Below are positions 47,771-58,589 of a DNA stretch of 64,000 nt, one piece after another. A program made the translations under genes and the position numbers. Within the stretch, counting starts at the first letter, position 1, and the number at the start of each line of letters is the position of its first letter. The notes under the pieces are model-generated. The model was not told the origin of the DNA and searched no databases. It saw only the letters and a list, made by a program, of their open reading frames with translations. The DNA is taken from assembly GCA_015501075.1 (NCBI GenBank), contig JADNYJ010000083.1, forward strand, positions 1 to 64,000. Direction: 5' to 3'. This DNA comes from Gymnopilus junonius (lineage: Eukaryota > Basidiomycota > Agaricomycetes > Agaricales > Galerinaceae).

Positions 47771-48746
47771 GAACGAGAGAGCGCAGGAGCAGGATTACGC
47801 GTGCTGCTGCGGTGCAGGTATTCCGTCGTGAAGGGTGGTAGTCGATGGAAAATGAGGCGGTGTGAGAACGTAAGCAAGTAAAAATGAGCAGGGCGGAGCA
47901 AAAGATCGTAACAGCTGCAGAATCAAAACCAGATATCGTCAACACCGCATCCTCAAGGAACAGGAATCACAGAAAATCACAAACAAAAAAAATCCGCGTA
48001 CCTCAACGACCTGACTTGAGCTTGATTATTGATTATTGATATCAATCCGAAGAACGCCACGGGCCGCTTTATTCCCCCCCTGTAATGATATCAGCTACCC
48101 CCGCCCAAGGATAACGAAGGATAAGGAATAAAGACGAGAACGAGAACGGTAGGAGAGAGAGGAGGAAAAGGAAACGAAAAAGAAGGAAGGAAGGAGGTGA
48201 CTTGTGAAAAGAAGAAGAAAAATATTCGCAGAATCCAGATTACATACAGATGACAGATTAATTTATTTTTTTGATGATGGTGGGAGCGTGCGCCGTGCGC
48301 CGTGCACCACGCCGTCAGGAGGTTTTGTTCGATCATCATCATTGGTTGGAATCATGCTTGTCCGCGTTAGCGGGGGTTATCTAATCAGAGTCTTTCGGAG
48401 CTTTCGTCCCGAATGTCGGGTTATTATTGCTTCCGTCTCAGCATGCCTCTCGAGTCTTGACTCACTACGTCGACGCCAGCTTTTCTCATGCTACGTACGT
48501 ACTCGCTCTCCCATGGTCCATAACTAGCCTCGCCTCGCCTACGATCTGTGAGCTCTATCCTGACTCCAGAGTCCGGTCACTTGATAAAACTCTTATTTGA
48601 TTCCAGAACTCTCTGAAGTCTGGACAACCATCAGGCAGCTGTCAACCTCATCCCGCACTCTAATTACCCCTCATGGATCACCTCGAGGTGCTCCTGTTAC
48701 CCAAGCTATTGTGCTCTACATTTAAATTTTACACGTCCACATCCAC
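47771..48746. other. Upstream region of the PH gene, about 1 kb
   Basis: Contains purine-rich simple sequence at 48,115-48,230 and no recognisable gene. Probably the promoter and 5' leader of the PH gene. Confidence 0.4.
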
Positions 48747-48754
48747 GTCCCATG

Positions 48755-49393
48755 TAGGGTTGCCGAAGTTCAGTTCAGAACTGACAGTTCGAACCTGAAC
48801 TGGCTGAACTGAACTGCAGTTCAGATGCAGTTCTGGTTCTCAGTTCAGCCTATGGCCAGTCAGTTCAAACTGAACTGAACTGCAGTTCGGATGCAGTTCT
48901 GGTTCTCAGTTCAGCCTATGGCCAGTCAGTTCAAACTGAACTGAACTGTTTGTTGGGTGTGGTTAAAATTATCAAATTTTGACCTTCAAAAGTGATTATT
49001 TTGACATCAAAAAATTACCATTAGATTCCCATAATGTATAGAGAACTCCTTAGTACTAATCCCAAGCACTAGATGACATAAAATAATTTCTTAAAATGAT
49101 TTTATTTATTGTGTGAGGACATGAGTTACATGACACTACCCAATGCTTGAAAAATCAGCAAATAATATACTGTTTTGTACATATAGCAATGTCTAATGAT
49201 AGAAGATAGACACATCTGTAGTCTATCTACTATTTCAAAGCCTCAGATGAAAGGAAATTTTATGTTTTGGCCATTGCCAGTTCAGAACAGTTTGAACCAG
49301 TTCGAACTGAGAACTGAACTGAACTGGGAAGTTCAGTTCTCAGTTCAGAAAATTGGCCAAAGAACTGAACTGAACTGAACTTTGGCAACCCTA
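48755..49393. mobile_element. Non-autonomous hAT-type MITE, 639 bp
   Basis: The ends are TAGGGTTGCCGAAGTTCAGT and its inverse ACTTTGGCAACCCTA at 49,379-49,393. Flanking 8-bp direct repeats GTCCCATG (48,747-48,754) and GTCCCACG (49,394-49,401) differ at one base, as expected of an older hAT-type insertion. The interior has no coding capacity and is packed with GTTCAG/CTGAAC strings in both orientations. It is unrelated in terminal sequence to the hAT element at 23,062. Confidence 0.85.
48804..48934. repeat. 66-bp tandem duplication inside the MITE
   Basis: Copies 48,804-48,868 and 48,869-48,934 differ at one internal base (TTCAGATG versus TTCGGATG), the first lacking the leading A. Confidence 0.85.
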
Positions 49394-49401
49394 GTCCCAC
49401 G

Positions 49402-51249
49402 TCCACGTCTGTGGGTGGGTTCTTTGTGAGTTCTTGTTAGTTCTTCATCACTCTTTCTGGTCCTTTATAACTCTTTCTAGTCCCCTACGGCATCTCCTCG
49501 CTTCCCTCTCCCTCCTACTTCCATCAGGGCATCAGGGACTCATCAATGCAACATCAATGCCTTTAATTAATTAATCTACATGGACCCCTGATACATATCC
49601 TCATCTCCAAGCCAACATCTGTGCTCAGGACCTCAGGCTTCATGCTTCCTCTCCTCCTTCCCAAATACATATCTGAGTCCTGATTGGTCAGTTTATATTG
49701 CATAATAGGGCTCACATGTGAGTGCGTTCTGGGTTTTGATTCTGAGGAATGTACTACTGTACTGTTCTGTGCTATGCTGTGCTGTGTGTACACCCACACA
49801 AATTCTAATCCGAGTCAATTCTGAGCCAAAGTTGAAAAAATGCAAGATTTCTGCATGGACAGGTTGGCTTCATACTCAAAAATATGATTGTCCCCCTATT
49901 TATCTCCTGGCAGTCTGGCCTATAGCTTTAAAGAAGTGAGCCTCGAATTTGAATTTGAAACACTAGTATTGTGTTGTATTGTGTTGTGTAGTGTCATTCT
50001 GTGGTGTACAGTTTTCAAGCTTTAAAGTCCATAGTCCAAAGATCAAATCCATGACTTGCAGATGTTGCATTGACACTTCTTACATTTACATTTATTACTA
50101 GAGTGGCCACCACAGCTTCTCGATCTGAATGAGGGTTATTATAAATGCATCTGTATATAGGTTTAATTTACTCTATCATCGACTGAAGTTTGAGATGTGT
50201 TTATTAGGCTCTTACTCCCCTAGACACATTGGATGGATTTAAATGAAGGTCTGTTATCTTTCTTTTCTTTTCTTTTCTTTCTTCTTAATTCCATAGAAAT
50301 CACTTTGTACTACCTAGGTAAAAAATCCATCCACTTCAATCTGGATCCACCATATGCAATTCAAACATTTTTGACATTTACAAATTGTCTTTCCCTCATT
50401 CCAATTTTTGAGCCAGGTTTTCTCTCATCTTTGATGCTGATTCCAAATTCACTTTCTTTATTTTATCTGTTCAAGTCTTCACTTTCCCCCTACCAATCTC
50501 ACTGATAAACTAAACCTTATACCAGACATGGACATATCTATATCTACCATGGAAAAAGCTCTCTCCTACTTGTAAATTATAATATACTATGAATCAACTC
50601 AGACATCTGCTGTTATTCTGCTTAATTCCTTAGGTGCCTTGGCTTTGTCTATCAGCTCCAAGTTGAATAATTCATCGAGGAGAACAAAGCTAAAGATCTA
50701 CAGTATCTTGTCTTAGTATGAATGCATACTTGCTTATGATCATTGATATACATGTTGTTATTGATGAGCTACAACTCAGTCTGGACTACAAACACCAGTC
50801 ATGTATCATCTAATATGCTCGAGGTCTCAATCAGATCTGGAAAAATGACCAAGTGCCAATTGCACAGAAGGGCGAGTGGTCCTCAATCTTGATTCCCAAT
50901 AGTAATACCATTCATGATTTATCATGAAGAGAGATCCCCACCCCTGCAGTAGCCTGACCAGTTACTAGTTACTGGCCACTATATAATCACTTGACCTACC
51001 TGGAGTTGAAAATACTATGTATCTCCAATTCTCTTTAATGGTATGATGGGATGGAATTTGGTACAATTCCAAGTGACTCCTTTGATCAAAATCTTTTAAA
51101 CAAGTCATTACAAGTGTCAAGCACTTAGCATCAAGCACTGTTACATGCGTGTCTACCAATCCTAATGTCAACGTCCCTTGTCTTCTTTATCCTTTCTTGT
51201 TTCTTCATATTTATTCCAGTGTTCAAGAATCAAGCTTAAGAATCATTCA
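49402..51249. other. AT-rich gene-poor stretch, 1.85 kb
   Basis: No splice-consistent gene. It has short microsatellite-like runs (TTCTTTTC near 50,265; TGTGTTGTATTGTG near 49,970). The composition differs from neighbouring genes and resembles decayed repeat DNA, but no terminal repeats were found. Confidence 0.4.
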
Positions 51250-51500
51250 TTATGGCAGCTGCCTGTGCCTTTTTTTATCATCTTGGTCTGATAGTGCTCG
51301 GAAAACACTGTGATCCTTTTGCAATTCGTAAATCCTGAGTAGGCAGCGGGTAAAATCCAGTCAGCCAGCTATTTCCCAGACTCGACTTGATCTGAATCTC
51401 AAAAAGCTTACTTGATAAATTTAAAAAGCATACCAGGAATGTGAGTACCACGATTTGTTTTCCCAAAAGCGTCCTGGATGACCTTCTCCTCGGCATCCAT
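51250..51500 (-). CDS. Small two-exon protein, 57 residues
   Basis: Exon 51,500-51,412 and exon 51,334-51,250 are separated by a 77-bp GTAAGC...CTCAG intron and join in phase 2. The product starts MDAEEKVIQDAFGKTNRG, continues IPGMLFKFIKIYELQKDHSV and ends DDKKRHRQLP. It is hydrophilic with a helical middle, without signal or membrane segment. It lies head-to-head with the SDR gene, 328 bp between start codons. No family recognised. Confidence 0.4.
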
Positions 51501-51777
51501 CTTCGCAAGTGCACAATTTCAGTCCCCAAGTTCGGCACTGTATGGCCGCCGCCGGCCCGACGCGTGTGTGCGATGAGCTAAAATTATGTTGAGTCAACTT
51601 TCACTTGCATGTACTTCCATCTCCAGAGATTGCAAACGATAATCGATTTCTCTGGTGGGGGACAATCTTAGTAACAGAAAAAACCATGACTAACGACGGT
51701 TATAAACCGTGCTTTCCGATATATAGTAAGCCCCCATTCTTTTCGATTGTCAGCTAACAATAACTCGACCGTCATCA

Positions 51778-51784
51778 TATAAAA
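51778..51784 (+). promoter_or_regulatory. TATA box of the SDR gene
   Basis: ATATAAAAG lies about 50 bp upstream of the ATG at 51,829 in the 328-bp space shared with the divergent small gene. Confidence 0.45.
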
Positions 51785-51828
51785 GCAACTTGCACAATCT
51801 CACCGTTGATCCCCAGACTCGAAACATA

Positions 51829-52614
51829 ATGTCCTCCACCGATAAATTCCATAAACTCGCTAACAAGCATGTCCTCATCATCGGTGGTACTTCTGGCATC
51901 GGCTTTGGCGTCGCTGAGGGTGTTCTCTCCTCCGGAGGCTCAGTAACGATCTCCTCCTCCCAACAATCCAGCATCGACTCCGCCATCGCGCGTCTCCAAA
52001 CCAGCTACCCCAATGCCCCCAAGCCACGCGGCTTCCCCGTCGACCTATCCTCTCCCTCCGTCGAGCAGAATCTGGAGAAGCTCTTCGAGCAAGTGGGCAA
52101 GGTGGACCATATCGTGTACACCGCGGGAGATAAGCTGGTGACTATCCCGCTTCAGGACGTCACGTATGAGAAAATCCTCGCGGCTGGACAGGTCCGCGCG
52201 TTCGCAGCCCTTCTCGCAGTCAAGGTGGGAAGCCGGTACCTCACGAACCCCAAGAGCCCGGAATGCAGCATCGTGTTGACGACGGGGAGTATCAGCGAGC
52301 ATCCGAGGGAGCACTGGAGTGTGGTGGCGACGTTCGGCGCGGGGTTGTTGGGCATGACGCGCAATTTGGCTCTGGACCTCAAGCCCGTTAGGGTTAACTG
52401 TGTCGCTCCAGGTGTTGTTGATACGGAGATGTGGGAAAAAGGGGGAATGAGTGCGGATGTCAAGAAGGGGCTGTTTGGCAGTGTGGCTTCTGCTCAGCCG
52501 ACTGGGCGTGTTGCGGGACCTGATGATATCGCGGAGGCGTTTTTGTACTTGTTGAAGGACCGGAACGTCACGGGAAGGTGCATCAGCACCGATGGTGGAG
52601 TGATGCTAGTTTAG
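51829..52614 (+). CDS. Short-chain dehydrogenase/reductase-like protein, atypical active site
   Basis: An intronless 261-residue frame of normal SDR length. It has a Rossmann nucleotide-binding motif GGTSGIG at residues 19-25, a VDHIVYTAG element in place of the usual NNAG, VLTTGSISE with the catalytic-type serine, and PVRVNCVAPGVVDTEMW after the active-site helix. The Tyr-x3-Lys pair is absent: the aligned stretch reads HWSVVATFGAGLLGMTR. Similar fungal and bacterial SDRs with a Trp at this place are known, so it may bind NAD(P) without classical reductase chemistry. I chose the ATG at 51,829 over 51,790 because the N-terminal fold starts there and a TATA box lies just upstream. Confidence 0.8.
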   Translation: MSSTDKFHKLANKHVLIIGGTSGIGFGVAEGVLSSGGSVTISSSQQSSIDSAIARLQTSYPNAPKPRGFPVDLSSPSVEQNLEKLFEQVGKVDHIVYTAGDKLVTIPLQDVTYEKILAAGQVRAFAALLAVKVGSRYLTNPKSPECSIVLTTGSISEHPREHWSVVATFGAGLLGMTRNLALDLKPVRVNCVAPGVVDTEMWEKGGMSADVKKGLFGSVASAQPTGRVAGPDDIAEAFLYLLKDRNVTGRCISTDGGVMLV

Positions 52615-52736
52615 ATAGTCTGTCATGAACTTGTTGAATATGCGTACGAGGTTTAGATGGAACTCGCAGGACATGCGTACGAATGAATTGGAGGTGGGTG
52701 TGAGTGGAAGTGTAGAGTGACGCGTCACCAAAAGCT

Positions 52737-52775
52737 GGACGAACCCTGACTACCTGAGGTAGTCAGGGTTTGTCC
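52737..52775. terminator. Strong hairpin downstream of the SDR gene
   Basis: A perfect 13-bp inverted repeat (AACCCTGACTACC with loop TGA) extends to 18 bp arms with one mismatch. It lies about 120 bp after the stop codon. It could act in 3'-end formation or be the scar of a palindromic insertion. Confidence 0.4.
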
Positions 52776-55109
52776 TTGCCAACGACTTAAAGTCTTCCTG
52801 TGTAACCCTATCATTTCTCTTGAGCGCAACATAACACCATGAACGAACAAAAGTAAGCCTTGTACTATGTATTCCGACCCCATTCTTGCCTCCAGTACAT
52901 TAATTCCAGGCCATGGCATCTAACCGGTGAGAAGTTTTGCTTACGGCGAATTTGCAGTCAATACTGAATTCCGCCTTATGCACAGTTATACTATTAGGGA
53001 ACTTACGTCTTACGCGCCCTGAAATGCCCTGGCGCCCAATCGTGATTGTGGAAGTCAACAAACCGCACACCTAGAAAACCATTCTGAGAGTCGACGGCCA
53101 TTGTGTCAACCAGGAGGAAATCTTCAAACTTTGAGCGTTCAAGATGGAAATCTGAAGTTGAGATTTACTTATCTTCTCTTAACAGCTCTGCTGCCAGCTC
53201 TTCTTCTGAAGTATACCTTCAAGTCTGGCATCATTTGCAGAGCAAGAAGAAGAAACGGAAGATTCCCGTCGCTTCTGCATCACACTGCCTCGGCGAGCTC
53301 CTAAAGAAGCAGGAGATGGACTCAAATTCGACATTTAAACCATTCCTATTCCCTTAATTAATGACACTGTTCTCACTTGAAATCAAACTACAGTGCCGTA
53401 CTGTTGAGTGGCTGGCGCATCTGGTCGAGGAAGACCCCAGAAAGGTGCCGTACTGCGGTTGAGAATAAAGGCCCCTGAGAATTGTGGCGAACGAGAATAC
53501 GAGAACAGGATAAGACCACCTTGGAAAGATAGCGGTAGCTCAGGAAGTGCGTCAGTTCGATCTTTCTGTGTTCCAAATAGACACTGAAGTTTCGTTTTCG
53601 CAACGTCAGATGATACCGATGAGTTGGCTTCGTCAGAACGTATTTTAATCCATTGAACGACATTTAAACAGAACCCTTCACCTCTTCACCCCCTCAATCT
53701 GGAATTCGACGACGAAAAGTTAAGGGGTATGCCATCAACTCCAACGACGACATTTCTTCCTAAGAAACTGATGACGATTCCGCTCCCGAAAATCAACAAG
53801 ACGACCACAGCAACACTTCATGGATGTGGAAGACGAGAATCCGAAGAGCCCTCCATACCAATCAGGCTCCTGCGAGTACCTCAGTTTCGACTCTGGTGAT
53901 GATGGTCGGGTTGCCTTCTCTCACCTTCCTCGCCCACTATATACAGAGAGAATCACAGTGCCGCCTAATATGACGAGGATCGAGCGCTTTCTGTCTTCAG
54001 TTACCACGTATCGTGAAATGGCTGCAGCAGAATGGGAGGGAGATTTCGAACCGGTCACGAGAAGGCTGCAAGCGGAGTGAACATTTATTGGCGGACTGGT
54101 ACTGTTACTTGGTTTTTTTCTCTGATTTTGAATATTCAATGACTAATATATGTGTGGGCCATTCAGCTACTTGCACTGACTGCGTATGTCCCCGTTAAAT
54201 CTTAAAGGTTTCCTCATTGACCATCTTTACGCCAGGCAGTGTCAACACGGCCGTCTTCTCCATTTCACCCGGGTTCGTCGACTCATGGTAAAAAGTGCAA
54301 TCATCATAAGTAGCATTGCCTCTATGCTTGGGATCGCCTGCGATGCATGGTTGCTCCTCCGATGTGGCTGAGCTGATTTACCAACTTCTATCGTAATAAC
54401 GTCCCTTCTGCATTTTCACCAACCTCTTCCCAGTCCCGTTTATGCGATATCTACTCCTCCCATTTCTTTTTCTCCCTGTCCTCACGAAGTCCCACCTTCT
54501 GCATCTTCGTCTCTGTACTTTCTCTCATGGCGTTTCTCGGCATCGTGGCCTATGACGCCTGGCCCTCCGCGGTCCTTTCTTAGTCAGCATTATCATGAGC
54601 CTGCAATTCCTCATTTACGGAATTCCTTGGTGTGCGAGGAGAGTTGCTACTGGTGGATGGGCAGGCGGAAGGGCAGTTGTGACGGTCGTGAAGATAGTCA
54701 GGAGGAGCATGAGTGGTGGCTCCCTATATATCTAATATTTGCGTAATTGTGTTCTGTTGACTGGGTTCATTTAGATATCCGTAATTTTTAATACCTCACC
54801 TGAATATAATTTGGCAATGATTCTGTCGGATCGGAAAATACCTCCTCTTGCTCCATAAACCATCATATCAACTGTGATATCGCGTCTACGTTCTGCTGTA
54901 GGGGGCGTGGTCCGTCCTAAGGCGTAGTTAAGGAACGATCAATTTCCCGACATGAGGCCTTGGCATCAGGATTCAGTGCGGTCCTATTTTTATGTTGGGG
55001 ATGCGTGACCCTTGGGTTGACTGACATGTCTTTCGCACCGCCTTGTTGGACTTTATCTTCCTTCCACTACGACCTTCAAGGTCTAGTTTGATAACCCCCA
55101 TCCACCGCC
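52776..55109. other. Region with decayed coding fragments, 2.3 kb
   Basis: Plus-strand fragments look coding but are not joined: 53,820-54,080 (acidic start MDVEDENPKSPPYQSG, ending AAAEWEGDFEPVTRRLQAE), 54,288-54,371 (one membrane segment, IIISSIASMLGIACDAWLLL), and 54,447-54,746 (Pro/Ser-rich). The membrane plus Pro-rich composition echoes the two small membrane proteins downstream, so this may be a dead paralog. The link is weak. Confidence 0.35.
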
Positions 55110-55874
55110 ATGTCGACGAACAATTCGCAGCCAAGCTCGATCTACATCGGTGCCGTCTGTGCCATCGTCGCAATATCGACTCTTGGGGTAGTCCTTCGGG
55201 TGATGGCTGTAAGGCGGGCTAGTGAGTGTTTCCTGACCTTGTCCGGATTGCTCACTTCGATAACGTTGACTTTAGGAGCGGCTGCAATGAATCTTCCTAG
55301 AAACGCAGTCTATTCTTCACGACCACAGAGTATGGCCGTCCCCATGCAAGGCTATAATATACCACCCCCTCAGCCAACGAGCACATACTCACCAAATCGG
55401 CCTGTACGACAACAAACATGGAATACCCCTGCACCACCATATACCGCTCCTCCTCATGCTCCTTCCTCACCACCTCGTAGTCCCGCATCACCTCGTTTCA
55501 ATCCACCACATGGGCCTCCGCCCGCTTTCCCCGTTCCGCAACCAGCTTCTCCACCTCCCGCACCTCAAGTTTCGCCTCATAATCCGCCCGTTGAAATCCA
55601 CTTTCCTAAACCTTCTACCACCTCACCCTCTCCGCCTCCACCACAGTCTCTTTCCTTAATGGAACGCATGCGGGAAGTGCAAATGCTCATGCTCGACATA
55701 CACCGTTTGGAGAGTGACACGACGGGTACCCACAATCGCGCCCGGATTCAGGAGCTCCAGCATCGCGTTACCGAGCTCAGTAATGTAGATAGTCAAGGAA
55801 CATTGGCTGAGGTGAACCCAAGGAATGCAAGGGAACCGCCTCCTTATAACCTTGATGGTCGAGAAGGTTCATAG
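55110..55874 (+). CDS. Single-pass membrane protein with proline-rich tail
   Basis: Exons 55,110-55,221 and 55,276-55,874 join in phase to 236 residues. A short polar N-terminus precedes one membrane helix (IYIGAVCAIVAISTLGVVL) and a basic stop-transfer stretch (RVMAVRRAR). The tail is first Pro-rich (PPPQPTST, PAPPYTAPPHAP, PPPAPQVSP) and then holds a predicted helical segment (LMERMREVQMLMLDIHRLES, IQELQHRVTELSN). The helix plus proline tracts suggests docking of SH3/WW-type partners on the cytosolic side. No signal peptide or family was recognised. A related gene follows on the same strand. Confidence 0.6.
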   Translation: MSTNNSQPSSIYIGAVCAIVAISTLGVVLRVMAVRRASECFLTLSGLLTSITLTLGAAAMNLPRNAVYSSRPQSMAVPMQGYNIPPPQPTSTYSPNRPVRQQTWNTPAPPYTAPPHAPSSPPRSPASPRFNPPHGPPPAFPVPQPASPPPAPQVSPHNPPVEIHFPKPSTTSPSPPPPQSLSLMERMREVQMLMLDIHRLESDTTGTHNRARIQELQHRVTELSNVDSQGTLAEVNPRNAREPPPYNLDGREGS

Positions 55875-56520
55875 CGTGCGGTCGTTGGTAAGCTTGCTTT
55901 TTTGCTGCCCATTATTTCTGTGATTAGATCATCACTTCGTTCTATGTAGGCATCGTTTTCTGGTCCATACCCGCTGTAACTTTCACGATATCCCTCTTCA
56001 TGACTGTGTGAAGACATGAAATCATTTCCGTATTACCGGAAACGTTAACCTGTTGTACTGATAGCATATATGATATCGAACGATTACGCCAGAGATACCT
56101 TGCTTTTAGACCTTGCTTTTAATGGGGTGTCCTGTTGGCAACCGTCCCAGCATCGCATTCTGTCAACTACGAACGTGCACGCGGACTCTTTTATGTTCGC
56201 AACCTGACTCCCATCATCCATGCATATGTCCATACGTTTATTATTACCTCGGTCAATATCAATGTATGGAGTGGAGTAGACCGCCAGCCAATTGAGAGGT
56301 CGAGAGCGCACAGCCCCGTGCTATTCTCTTGCTCTTAGCGCAATGGCCCTGGGTTAAAACACGCGCTATAAGTATCATGGATGTCGCTGCAGCAACGGTT
56401 TCTGTGTTGGTGAGTAAGTTGGCATATATAGTTGATTCACATCCCTTTCCATGGACTCTCTTCGTTTCCTTATTTCCTTTGCTCTAAAATTACCGTATAC
56501 TCTCTCTATTTCCGAGTTCT

Positions 56521-57122
56521 ATGAGGATTACGTCCCAGGATACTATCATCATCACAGTATCGGTCTTAATACTACTTCTAGGTATTGGCTTAATACTATG
56601 GGCGGTCTATTTGGTATATGGGAGAAAAATTTGTACGTCTAAATGTCCTATTGTACCTCACATGCATTACACGACGTCTTTATCAGGTTCCCGTTATAAC
56701 ACTTGGATAACGACCAGAGAAGCTTCTCGCGACAACGTTCAGATCATCCAGAACGTCACGTACTACCTTCCAGTGTGAACAGCACCTTTGCTCCAGTCGC
56801 ACGCGGAAGAATTCCTGATTTACCACCAATCACACCGTTTCGGGGGGAACCAGTGAAGGATGTGACTATTCGGCGACCTGCACTTCAAGATATGACTACT
56901 TCCGATCGCGCAATTGAAGTGCACTCCTTGATGCAGGAAGTCAGGAGACTACAACTTTCTGCACGTCAGTCAGTAGGGGCGAATCAGGAAAAGATAAAGG
57001 AGATTTACAAACGGATACGCGGATTAATAGATGGTACCAATCGACGATCTCGTCAAGCAACTGCGTCCAGCGGTGAAGAGTGCCTTGGTGTGTTTTCCTT
57101 GGGGTGTCGAACTTATTTCTGA
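56521..57122 (+). CDS. Second single-pass membrane protein, paralog-like
   Basis: It starts MRITSQDTIIITVSV and has one membrane helix (VLILLLGIGLILWAVYLVY) followed by a basic residue pair. An intron around 56,590-56,730 is needed to reach the downstream frame (SSVNSTFAPVARGRIPDLPP), which ends with a helical segment (LMQEVRRLQLSARQS, KIKEIYKRIRGLIDG). The acceptor is ambiguous (56,693 or 56,720) because the first leaves a stop. The order of helix, Pro-containing linker and coiled helix parallels the 55,110 gene, suggesting tandem duplication and divergence. Confidence 0.5.
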
Positions 57123-58589
57123 TTTAAATCAGTGCATGATCGTGTACGTTCTGTGGATATATTGAAAAATTACAATTGTCCTTCAGATACTGGCGGTGCC
57201 TTCCGTTCCATATATACCTTGCGATAAACGGGTTGTAAAGCTCAAGAATTATTTTAATTATGAGGCTGGCGATCATTTACTTACGCGGTTCAAATTATGG
57301 GATAAACATAATTGGTACACTAAATTCACCCCAGAATATCACTAAACATTCCCTCGCAAAATACATCCACTTCTCAGCCGTTCTAACTTTCCGTCTGAGC
57401 TATGATATCGAAACTGAGTCGGAGGTGATGCAGGGTCCATATTATTGAACGGTGAATATGATATTCCGCTCAATAGGACGATAAGTATAGAAAGCGACTG
57501 ATCCACAAGGACAAAATACAACCTTCAAGTACACGTTTGATCAACCAGAGAATTTCGAAAAGTCTTACCATATAATACTAGTATACTAGTGTCAGAGAGG
57601 TGTCCTCGAGGCGTAAAGTTGAGTTTTCGCCTTCACACGGCAGAATTTCTCGCACACAAATGAGGAGTTGATGCATGAACTAGTCATATGGTGGCGTTAG
57701 TAGTTACGCTGAAAACTTGAAGATAAGGAAGAAGGTCGAAAAGTATCGCTTAAGAAGGAAAAGTTATAGTAAAATGTAGTGAAATGCATGCTGGATGAAT
57801 TACAGTGAGAATGTCGTCATCTACTAGACCAACGAACTTAACGCACGTGCAAAACCCAAAGATAAGATAAGATCCAGACACCTTCAAAAATCTGGCTGGT
57901 TGCCTGTGTTGGTGATGGATACTGATTCTGACTCTGAGTTCGAAAATAATATCATGTAAGCGAAGAACGTGACCGGTCATTCCAGAAGCCGGCGCTCCGA
58001 GTCCTTGCGAAGCCATTGCCTCGGAACGCTGCCAATGGCGAAAATTAGTAGCTACTGTAGCATTGTCGAGGCATGGCATCACAGGAAATAAATATATATG
58101 TATATAACATTGCAATTAAAAGGTTGAATGCACTAGTCCATGTACTCTCAAGAAAATCAACTGAGACTCAACTTGAAGTCATGATCATGCTATTACCAGT
58201 AGGGCCTAGTTTCCGAAATCACACGGTGTATCTAAGCGAGTATCTGGACTGCACAGCGAATAAGATTTAGAAAAAAGGTGTAAGAAAAGGGTCGTTCTGA
58301 TCATCTACGCGAGTATCCAGTGCCGCAGGCACGAAAATTAAAAATAGTCAGCTTCCGTACCTAAAATTACAGCCTCGGAGGCTCAAGGCATGCAATAGCC
58401 TTCATTGGGTAGGTCAGAGAGGGTTATTGACGAAGTTGAGACCAGGAGGAAGTGTCCCTTTTCCTCCTTTCCTCCTTCCTCCTTCCTTTTTCTTTTTCTT
58501 TTTCTTTTTGTCTCACCAACACCGCTATCCAGCCAAAAAATCTTTCCACCTCACACTCCATCGTCGCCACTTGCAACTCGCTCGAACCG
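57123..58589. other. Intergenic, 1.5 kb
   Basis: Short frames only. A minus-strand frame at about 57,870-58,015 (MASQGLGAPASGMTGHVLR) is gene-like in composition but has no supported continuation. A TTTTTC-rich pyrimidine tract at 58,458-58,512 just precedes the next start. Confidence 0.35.

Noticed and set aside
49402..51249. Possible solo LTR in the AT-rich stretch
   Set aside because: No TG...CA ends, no target duplication and no repeat pair could be found.
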